Origin: Parelaphostrongylus tenuis
Taxonomy: Eukaryota > Nematoda > Chromadorea > Rhabditida > Metastrongylidae
Assembly (NCBI GenBank): GCA_019055375.1
Contig: JAHQIW010003945.1
Coordinates: 113,501-177,500 of the forward strand
Length of the DNA stretch: 64,000 bases
Direction: 5' to 3'
Positions 57,201 through 64,000 of the stretch are shown piece after piece; position 1 is the stretch's first letter; each line of letters starts with the position of its first letter. The translations under genes and the position numbers were made by a program. The notes below the pieces were generated by a model. The model worked only from the letters and a program-made list of their open reading frames with translations, ran no database searches and was not told where the DNA came from.

Positions 57201-60200
57201 TGAACAAGTACTGCTTTAGCCACAGCTTTAAGCTTTCGAATGATTACCAACTCTTGTGAAAAGTTCATCTCCAGCAAAAGGGACCCTTTTTAATCCGTGC
57301 CGTCTAACGGAATAGTGTCGATCTCCTTTCGCATAGCCATTGCAACTTGAGTAATCATGTTCCTTTCAATAAGCCCTGGTGTGAAATTGTGAATTTGGGC
57401 TGGATTTCAATGGCCAATTTGCAATTCGTTGGCAGCGAGAACATTTGCTGGACTGCTTATATTTCCTTGCAAAACCACTTACACCTTCCCCCGAAAATAT
57501 CATTCAGTTTTATAGCTTCTTTTTCTGCACAACTATATTTGGTACTGCAACAATTCCCTGAGTTAGTAAACTGCCGAAGTTCATATGATCGATGGTTTTC
57601 TATTAATCTATCAATATCCATGAGGAACTGTTCGATGAAAATTCAAAACAAATCATATCCACCATTCACCATTTTCGTTAACCTATCAACTTTCACTGAG
57701 GGTTGTCGGATGTAAATTGAAAATGAATCAAATCCACCATTTCTTCATAATTAGTATACATTTTCAAGAGACAAAAATTGTTCATAATCGTGCTCTTAGC
57801 TTCTTACATCGCAAAAACATGATAACTAACCTGATTGGAAACTTGAAAAAGAGCTGAGTACTTCACAAAAAACATTTTCACTGTGATCTTCCTATCGGAA
57901 AATCCAAGTGACGGTCAATCTACATAAGAAAATCTTGTGGTACTGAAAGGAACTGGAAGTCGGAATACACTAAAACCACAAGGCAGCCCTAACAGTCATG
58001 CTCGTTCACGTCCGTCACGTCATCCATTGAAACATCAGCTCAGAAGACTATTGAATTTGGCATTCACCTTTAATCATATTTGTATCGGACCATACAATAT
58101 GTCCATGACACGCAAAAGAAACTCTTCCGTATCTTCTTTGTACACAATAATGACAATTTTTCAGAAGCCTATCTTCATCTCTCGTGTGAGTGGTAGATCA
58201 AACCGAGTTTTATTTGATAGCGCCACATGAGGCTACATATTAGAATTTACCTCAATTGAATGAACCTAGCTGCATTTGAGGTAAAAACGATAACAAAATT
58301 TTGGCTTGACGTGACTGTATGGCCACCTGATATCAACCACGTCAGTCCGTACGAGATCCTATCATCTCACTCAGCAACATTCTGTCATAATCGGAATCTT
58401 GGAAGAAAAGAAGAGCCCTTTTTTCCAAACCTTTGCAATGAGCTAAGACGAATTTGACGCGTATCAAGATTGGATGATGGTAATTAGCGATATGATGTTT
58501 TTCCGCAAAGTACTTTCCGGAAATTTTAAGATCATCTGTATAACTTGTCGTCTCGTTGGTAGTTGAGTGACTTGAGCGGATACCAGTAACACTTCCATTT
58601 TTCCCTATCGCATGCAAGAGTAGCCCGGGGGGTCCTCCTTGCTCTAGGGTATGCTGAGGGAATCTTTCTAGGGAATTTCAACATAAGAATGAAAATTTGA
58701 ATGCGCAAAACTTGTAAAAGTTGGTGCAAGTGACCGGTAGCTTGCTTTTAAGGAATGTATATGTAGTATAGGTGCAATGGTTAGAGGTACTCTACGTCGC
58801 ACGCGAGGTCAATGGTTTGATCTCGCGCTAATGGCTCACCAAGCCATCCACCACTCCGGGTTCGACAAATTGGTAGCAGACTGGTCTCAGACTTTTCTGG
58901 AAGGATAAGTGACACTGACTCGATGCAGCAGGAGGCCACTCTGAGTCATTGTGAAGGCCAAATATGCATTCATTCACCTTAAACAAAATCAAAAATTGAA
59001 CACGAATGCATGACGCATCCCTCAGGGATTGATCAACGCCGAGAGCTTTTGAACTTCTATATATAGTATCACTGACGGAAGTTTCCAAGTCACTCCAAAC
59101 GTATCCACTACATCTTACTATTTAGGAATTAGGGACAGATTACTTTGTACCATAGTTTTCCATTCCATGACTCCCACATCTAACGTCAAAATCTTCGTTC
59201 AGAAAAAGCCAATGCGAAATGGCTCAAGATCAATGGGTGACCACTTGCACCGTCCTTATTACAAAAAAGACGGTCAAATGGATCGTCGTAGCCACAGTTC
59301 AGTTTGGCTACTGAAAGTGCTATTCAAATTAGAGGTCCTATGACTAAGTCGATCTTCTATGATTATTTCTGAGAATTCCATTCTTTCCGTGTCTGGACTC
59401 GTTAATCAAAACGAGTACACCTTCGCTGTCTTAACAAATTCCCACGGCCATTCACTGTTCTCCTTATTCCTACAGATGATATCGATGTCAGCTATGCGCT
59501 GACGATTTGTTGAAAAGAGGGTTCTCTCGATGGTTCTTTTGCTTAACCAAAACGTCTCGCCTGGATTCTTGAGGACGTCAAGCGCTCCACAGGAAAAACT
59601 GCAGCGCCGCTATTTATTGAGTTTAGCTTAACGATATATCATGGAAAACAAATGGAGACTCCATTGTGTAGCGCGTTTTCTAAACCGCTTTGTCCTTAGT
59701 CTTTTGGACAACCTGAGATTATCAGATTACGTTAGGCATAGACTTGTACTATCGGATCAATAATCTGTCCTCGGGGCACTGAGAAGTATACAACGATACA
59801 TTTTCTAATCAGAGTTCATGTGGCACAATGGTCAGAGGTGTCCTTTTCATTCTTCCGTAATCGGCAAATTGCTACCAGACTTGTTGGGAGGATAGCAACA
59901 CTATGTTGACACATCAGTAGCCCACCGCGAGTCATTGTAAAGACCAGATATGCATTAAGTCACTTAAAACAAAGCTAAAATTTGAAGACGAGCATCGCGC
60001 ATCCTTTAGGCATTAATCGACGCCAAGAGCTTTATCTTTAATGTTATCTAATACTATGGACATGAGACGTCACGTAAATCGCAAGTGATTTAAATTCCAA
60101 AGAAAGCGAATATCTTTGAGGGTAACTACGAATGATCATTAGACAGTGAGCGAACTATTTGTGGCATACGTCATTCTGCTGCAGCTACTGCTAGATACGA

Positions 60201-61858
60201 TTGCTAGGCCACAAAGAGGTATCGCAATCGTCTCCATAGTCGCATATACTTCCGTCGTCAACGGTCCTCAAAGCGCTATACTCAATATGACTTTGGTTTA
60301 TTTTTCTTCAGTGTGTTTTAACGTAGTGGCTCACAGTCCCTCATAAACTCTATTCAGTCAACCTTGATAACTGCCCATCGAACACGGTAACAGATTTTGG
60401 GGCGATATTCGAAATACTTCGTCAACACAGTGGTGTTTTTCAAGCAGTGAATTGCTGGTTTGATGAAATGGACTTTGAACGGTAGCTAGAAAGAATGAAA
60501 ACCAACATCTCCTTCATTTCATAAATTACATCTTCTTATAAGATTTGGCGCTAGAACAGTAAACACCAAATTCATTAACCAGAAGTTGCTATCAAAATGG
60601 CTAAATGTAAGAACATCGCTTAAAAACTGCTCAGCTCTCATCTTCAGGCTCTCTTTTTGGCTAAAGTCAGTATCGCCGACTAAAGGTGAATTTTTTAAGA
60701 ATTACGTTGTTCGAATTGATGGTTTCCCAGGCTAATGAGAAACTCAAACACTTAGTCCAAATTGATTCGCGCCAAAGGTTATGTTTATCATCTTTTGGGA
60801 TCTGACCGGGCCGATTCAGTGGGACTCGCTGCTGGTCGGGGAAACGATCATCAACGCCATGCGTTGCTACGAGCAGCTGTACCACTGCAATCGGGCCTTA
60901 TCACGTCAACGTCGCCGCAGTCTCATCCTGCTTCAAGATAACACAAGGCTGCATGTTGCCAAACTGACAAAGAGGAAGTTTACCGAATTTAGTTGGGATT
61001 TGCTACTATCACCTCTTCCGCTCGCTGGAACGTTTCTTGAGCAAGAAAAGCTCCGAGACATCAGCCATTTTCGTCGAGGATGTACAACTTTCGTTGAATT
61101 CAAGGAGGACGAGTTCCATGAGCGCGATATTGATTTGCTGTCTGAGAGATGACAGAAATGTGTTCAGGGTAATGACGTATACTTTGAATAGTGATGTTAA
61201 GCAATTTTAATTACTCCTGGTTAATGAATTTGGTGTTTATAGCTCTAGTGCCAAAATTTATAAAAGGACGCAGTCAAATTCAGTATGTTGGATGTCGCTT
61301 CGTAAGTGCAACTACCACATGCTAATGAATCAAGGTTTCAAATGAAACCTACCTCGAACTATCTCACATAATAGTAGAAAAACACTAAGATACTGAGCAA
61401 AACACATGGTCTACGTTTCTGCTTAACATCTGCTTTACCTCTCCTCTCCTATGACTTTATGTCGACTTCTACCATTATGTGACCAATATCCACAGTCTAG
61501 GTAAAAAAAAATAGTTTTCTGAACTGCCTACCACTACCTTCCACTGTATTCGTTATCTTTTCGTATAATGACTTACTTAAGGTGACGTGCAGCAGAAACT
61601 TACTGAGTTAGACTCTACTCGCAAGGAATTGGTTAAGCGGAACTATATACAACGTGAACGACAGGCAATGGCAATCAAGGTCCACTTGAAGACTTTATCG
61701 ACAGATCCAACATTTTTACCATTTGCGTATATAATTGAGAGCTTAGTATTCATAACTCAGTGAATTGATGGGCGACGTTTTTCCAGGAGAAACTGATGAT
61801 GAGACAACAGAAAAACCGCAGAAGTAGGCAGCAACGTCGCCAAAGTATTATGCAGTGA
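42250..61858 (+). CDS. Long coiled-coil protein, unknown function
   Basis: Sixteen exons: 42250-42286, 42382-42551, 48206-48351, 49725-49790, 49854-49958, 50015-50126, 50266-50351, 50493-50635, 53921-54017, 54079-54177, 54615-54725, 55133-55189, 55355-55489, 55558-55642, 61582-61679, 61787-61858. Phases fit at every junction except 49725-49790, which is one base short; with that base the protein would be 539 aa. The N-terminus is Ser-rich with basic patches (ERKKRQ, DSKRIRL) suggesting a nuclear signal. Most of the rest is helical coiled coil. A less repetitive block (NLVGIFGDDYASEKENVL, then WQQRVALAMFKWTNGRVLLV) lies near residues 230-290. An acidic segment (DDISDDELEKELKMLEEE) and a very basic Gln/Arg-rich C-terminus follow. 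Two introns exceed 5 kb. I recognise no family. Confidence 0.75.
42733..42802 (-). repeat. SINE-E-like head
   Basis: The minus strand reads GGTAGTGGCCGAGTGGCTGG, with a perfect Ser/Leu-type A-box TGGCCGAGTGG, and ends ACCGAACTACC, which pairs with the first bases (GGTAGT/ACTACC). The B-box is weak. It lies in intron 2 of the coiled-coil gene. Confidence 0.5.
42920..44185. other. intron, nothing recognised
   Basis: AT-rich intron of the coiled-coil gene. Only weak similarity to the AT-rich dispersed family near 43745-43790. Confidence 0.4.
44189..44292. repeat. 52-bp tandem duplication
   Basis: ACTCGTAGTAGGCCTTA starts at 44191 and again at 44243. The units then share CCTTCAGCAAGT. About 85% alike by eye. 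Confidence 0.8.
44300..46370. other. intron with one GC-richer island
   Basis: Bases 45125-45365 are GC-rich against an AT-rich background, with a 92-codon minus frame (45412-45134) of no recognisable family. The surroundings 45880-46300 contain fragments of the AT-rich dispersed family (AAGCTATTGAATGACTATAA, AAGCTATCGAATGATTACGAA). Confidence 0.35.
46375..47240 (-). mobile_element. Penelope-like remnant 1
   Basis: The minus strand at 47210-46935 reads a Cys-cluster and diverged GIY-YIG start (MISFVKCAADKYIGKKRVGR, then PCGVRIKVKLVNKLE), matching ISCEACGDEYIGETGRPLCIRVKEHLAGK of the 38543 domain. The downstream sequence is heavily mutated. Confidence 0.7.
47310..47900 (-). mobile_element. 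Penelope-like remnant 2
   Basis: The minus strand frame 47622-47317 and the block around 47755-47880 (CAGTTCATCTGAACTGTGCA, TTGCGATTGAAATCTTAAG) resemble 46450-46570 of remnant 1 (CAGACCGTCTGAACTCTGCA, ATACGATTGAAAACTAGTTG). This suggests a second, more decayed copy directly beside the first. Confidence 0.45.
47900..48200. other. intron, nothing recognised
   Basis: AT-rich intron leading to the CACAG acceptor of exon 3 of the coiled-coil gene. Confidence 0.4.
49725..49790 (+). pseudogene. Coiled-coil gene exon 4, one base out of frame
   Basis: The acceptor TTATTTTAG (ends 49724) and donor CAA/GTAATT (49791) are both good. Entered in the phase left by exon 3, it reads EREQSNLKA then TAG at 49753-49755. 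The second half reads SIEHSSVKDFLKQQ only in the neighbouring frame, which is also the frame that exon 5 needs. The shift falls at the A-run 49746-49749. Either the sequence is missing one A, or this allele is truncated, or the exon is skipped. Confidence 0.55.
50740..53410. other. large intron with AT-rich repeats
   Basis: Intron 8 of the coiled-coil gene. Copies of the AT-rich dispersed family lie near 51590-51700, 52385-52560 (CCTTGTTCAGCGAGAATG) and 52735-52900 (TTCATCGAGAAATGCTCG, CTATTACAGCATAAAAAAAC). No coding sequence is recognised. Confidence 0.45.
53420..53575 (+). repeat. SINE-A copy
   Basis: GGCGTCGGTAGTGCAATGGTTAAGCAC, CCCCGGATAGGGTGAAA, GGAATCCCACCCGATGC, TTTTTGCTCATCACTCTACA and AACATCATACCACCGCGAGAGGCG follow the reference copy at 12756-13012 from head to tail. 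Confidence 0.75.
55700..57930. other. first part of the 5.9-kb intron
   Basis: Penultimate intron of the coiled-coil gene. Copies of the AT-rich family lie at 56590-56840 (-; ACAAAGCTCCTTC, TGCACACACGCATTTTTCTCG) and 57120-57300 (+; GTTTAAGATTTCATAGCGTC, AAGCTTTCGAATGATTACC). Open frames here show no motifs. Confidence 0.45.
58545..58665 (-). mobile_element. RTE 3' end fragment
   Basis: The minus strand reads CTCTAGAGCAAGGAGGACC, GCATGCGATAGGGAAAAATGG and CCGCTCAAGTCACTCAACTACCAACGAGACGAC. This is the last 120 bases of the RTE frame, as at 7470-7570. Confidence 0.85.
58765..59055 (+). repeat. SINE-B copy
   Basis: The tRNA-like head GTGCAATGGTTAGAGGTACTC is followed by B-box-like GGTTTGATCTCGCGC. 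The body (CCAAGCCATCCACCACTCCGG, GAGTCATTGTGAAGGCCAAA, GCATCCCTCAGGGATTGATC) and the end GAGAGCTTTTGAAC complete a near full-length copy. Confidence 0.8.
59565..59600 (+). mobile_element. RTE scrap
   Basis: TTCTTGAGGACGTCAAGCGCTCCACAGGAA matches the PRDVKRSTG-coding segment at 7374-7398 of the RTE copy. Confidence 0.55.
59815..60040 (+). repeat. SINE-B copy
   Basis: Head TGTGGCACAATGGTCAGAGG, then the body (TTGCTACCAGACTTGTTGGGAGGA, CACATCAGTAGCCCACCGCGAG) and the end CCAAGAGCTTTATCTTTAATG. Part of the tRNA-like region after the A-box is deleted. Confidence 0.75.
60537..61263 (+). mobile_element. mariner-type element, 0.73 kb, both terminal repeats
   Basis: Left end TTATAAGATTTGGCGCTAGA then GTAAACACCAAATTCATTAACCAG (60537-60590). 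The right end is its inverted copy, CTGGTTAATGAATTTGGTG then CTCTAGTGCCAAAATTTATAA (61217-61263). Both lie within the last big intron of the coiled-coil gene. At about 730 bp it is roughly half the size of an autonomous mariner, so it is an internally deleted copy. Confidence 0.88.
60781..61152 (+). pseudogene. mariner transposase fragment
   Basis: The frame reads FIIFWDLTGPIQWDSLLVGE (WWD..G..-type motif with the first catalytic Asp region), then INAMRCYEQL and LILLQDNTRLHVAKLTKRKF (second catalytic Asp, in the HDNARPH-like motif). A shift then loses the SPDLAPSDYHLF motif, which is readable in the next frame (CYYHLFRSLERFLSKK). The end FHERDIDLLSER returns to the first frame. The N-terminal half is absent. 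Confidence 0.82.
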
Positions 61859-62097
61859 ATAGTGCGATGGATAAATGAACCCAACCGGAAGTTAATCTCT
61901 ATTTTTCCGTTTTAAGAAGAGCATTCTGAAAAAAATGTAGTGTTTGCAACATGTATTTAGTTTGTTTCATGCTTTTTGTCCATTGTCGTTTTTGTCTGCG
62001 TGAATATAGTTGAAATGTAAATGTGAGTATCTATGAATTTGATGGACACAGCTTTTTTTTCGAGTTTTTTCTGAAGACCACAGCTGAAATTTCAGTA

Positions 62098-62466
62098 TGT
62101 TAGATAATCATTCTTGAGCCACGCACGTCATGTGGCCTGTTAAATGGGCTGACTTATAGAACCCGATACACGTGTTTCGACCTTGATGGTCTCGAATCGG
62201 GCGGTTACCCTTTGTCTTTAGCCAATCCTCGCGGATGTGCAACACTGTGTGTTCGGTGATAGCTTCACCAGACATAGAGTGTAAAATGTTCGTCGTCGCC
62301 TACTCCTAGTAAAGGCGACTGAGCGCCCCGAGAGGATTGTCTAAAGACGAAGGGTAACTGCTAGACTGACGAGACCGTCAAGGTCGAAACACTTGTATTG
62401 GGGTCTATAAGTCAGCCCATTTAACGTATCACATGACATGAGTGGCTCAAAAATGATTATCTAGCA
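62098..62466. mobile_element. Foldback/MITE element, intact arms
   Basis: Arms 62099-62194 and 62369-62466 are inverted copies over about 95 bases, with few mismatches: TTAGATAATCATTCTTGAGC, GTTAAATGGGCTGACTTATAG and TGTTTCGACCTTGATGGTC all have inverted partners. The interior (about 175 bp) has no open frame. It lies just downstream of the coiled-coil gene. Confidence 0.85.
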
Positions 62467-62739
62467 TATCGAACACATTATAGTTTGTCCTTATAAATTA
62501 TCCAATTCTACAAAAACGGCACGAGTGCAGCATTGATGGAGATGTTATCTGCATGAGTCTGTTTTATGGAAATACCTGATCGACCACTTTCATCATCAAC
62601 CACACCTCCCAGACTCTGGAAGAGGCAAAATAGTCGCGCTGGCGCGATCGATTGGACTATTCAAGGCCACGGAACGCGCACTAGTCGACAAACAAATGGG
62701 CAGCACATATAAAACTCAATCTTATTCTCCCTAGTACGC

Positions 62740-63065
62740 TTTATTGGAACGGCCTTTCCAGAAAACAAGCACAGCGATGGATTTGTCGAAACATACGCTA
62801 ACGAGTGTTATCCATAACTCAAGAAAGCAGCTCTATTCTGCGAGAAATACGCGTGTGTGCAACATAAATCTTTTCTTCGTGCTACAGCTCTTTGAAAAAG
62901 ACATTGAGAAAAACAAACATATTATTAATTCTCCGAAATTCAAGCTATCGAACGATCTTTAGCAGTTTAAGTCAAAGCTCTTTTTTAGCGAAGTATAAGC
63001 GCAATAATAATAAAAGTGAAAGTTCGCGCGTGAAACATAATTTTATTTTTAATGCTACTGCTCCT
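62740..63065 (+). repeat. AT-rich dispersed repeat copy
   Basis: CTATTCTGCGAGAAATACGCGTGTGTGCAACATAAATC, TTCAAGCTATCGAACGATC and GCGCGTGAAACATAATTTTATTTTTAATGCTACTGC belong to the family seen at 30140 and 57120. Confidence 0.5.
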
Positions 63066-63389
63066 ATGAAGAGGTAGGGGCACATCACCGGGGGATCAGC
63101 TGATCCGAAAGGCACTGTGTTACTGAGGAGGCCGGAAAGGCGAAACAGGCGCCTCTATAGCACTGTTTAAGCGCTGTACCAGACCTCGTAACAGGCTCAA
63201 ACATGCTATCATGTTGTGAAGAGGTCTTTACAGAAGACAAGCACGCAGTAGCTCAAAATCTAAGTTAAAATCTAACGCTCTCATAACAGAGCGCCACAAG
63301 CAAGTCCATAATTGATGTAGAATCAATTGCCTCCTCCTTATCATCAGCTAAAGGGCAAGCACTACTTAACCCAACTCACCAAAAAAGCG

Positions 63390-63660
63390 CGACACAGCTC
63401 AGTGGCTAAAGAGGCCCTAAATTACATTCGTGATCGCTGTTCTGATTCTTCGTCCAAGGCTCACCAAGCAATCCATCTCTTTGGGGCCCGTAACTTTAAC
63501 ACTAGATATTTCTAGGAAGATAGCAGCACAGACTTAATACATCAGCGAGGCACCGTAAGCCGCTGCATAGACCAGATATGACATCCAACCACCAACAATG
63601 ATGCTGGATGAAATCGAATGCAAGACGCATCGTTCCAAGGAGCGATCACTATCGAAAATT
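63390..63660 (+). repeat. SINE-B copy, diverged
   Basis: CAGCTCAGTGGCTAAAGAGG (A-box side), CTCACCAAGCAATCCATCTC, AGATAGCAGCACAGACT, ATCAGCGAGGCACCGTAAGC and CGCATCGTTCCAAGGAGCGATCAC follow the SINE-B order. Confidence 0.65.
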
Positions 63661-64000
63661 TTAACCTAACAGCTTTTACCCTACCAAAAAGAAGACGTAA
63701 TGAAAGACAGTTTGAGAGGAGAGTCCTATTTTCAGAATACAATAAATGCTTAAGGCAAAGAAAAGCACTCATCTATGACGACGCCACGGCCCTGAACGTT
63801 CTTGCGCTTCATTTTCTAGGTGCTCCTACTATGTCAATCTGTAAGGCAGATTGAAGAAACACCGGGTAATGAGTGGGCAGAGTACACAAAAGAGAGAAAC
63901 GAGAACACAGCAAAAAAAATTGAACAGGAAGAAAAATAGGACAAATGGATTGAGAAACGGAATGATTTAGGAGCAAAACGGAAAATAAGTAGTATGATGG
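63661..64000. other. window end, nothing recognised
   Basis: A Lys/Arg-rich frame to 63854 and purine-rich sequence after it; no motif or splice support. Confidence 0.35.

Noticed and set aside
57347..57715. 122-codon plus-strand frame
   Set aside because: It follows an AT-rich repeat copy and shows no motif, no acceptor near its start and no partner exon.

Overview
The window looks like a fragment of a nematode nuclear genome, most likely a strongylid (hookworm-like) worm. The host genes have many short exons with TTTCAG/TTTTAG-type acceptors, and several start codons sit a few bases after an acceptor, as expected for spliced-leader trans-splicing. Introns are packed with RTE-clade retrotransposons, tRNA-derived SINEs, mariner, Merlin and Penelope-like elements. 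The species assignment is inference; there is no rRNA or mitochondrial marker.

Host genes on the + strand are as follows. (1) 602-1906 is an ANP32-family acidic leucine-rich nuclear phosphoprotein with six exons and 234 aa. (2) 4013-14634 is an MBD2/3-like NuRD subunit with six exons and 211 aa. It has the MBD2/3 p55-binding motif and the C-terminal coiled coil, but an AT-hook sits where the methyl-CpG-binding domain should be. (3) 22864-25841 is a 157-aa single-pass membrane protein with three exons. (4) 42250-61858 is an unrecognised coiled-coil protein of about 539 aa in 16 exons; one exon is one base out of frame in the given sequence. On the - strand two short candidate genes (26921-26670, secreted and cysteine-rich; 26560-26228, membrane protein) lie 109 bases apart. 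An isolated candidate exon lies at 37482-37613.

Most of the rest is mobile DNA. RTE-type non-LTR copies lie at 4811-7640 (longest), 27385-28935, 31890-33075 (-) and 34700-36610, with 3' scraps elsewhere. A Penelope-like element with a GIY-YIG nuclease domain lies at 38150-40640 (-), with decayed relatives at 46375-47900 and a tail fragment beside ANP32. A Merlin (IS1595-like) transposase pseudogene lies at 17965-18765 with an inverted fragment next to it. Mariner remnants lie at 20665-21715, 33608-34275 and 60537-61263. A foldback/MITE family with arms of about 95 bp is best seen at 62098-62466. There are three or more tRNA-derived SINE families, called A, B and E here, and a large AT-rich dispersed family.

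The two recognisable host genes are both nuclear: a histone/phosphatase-linked acidic protein and a NuRD repressor subunit. No operon joins them; they are about 2.1 kb apart on the same strand. No CRISPR, rRNA or clearly functional tRNA gene was seen.
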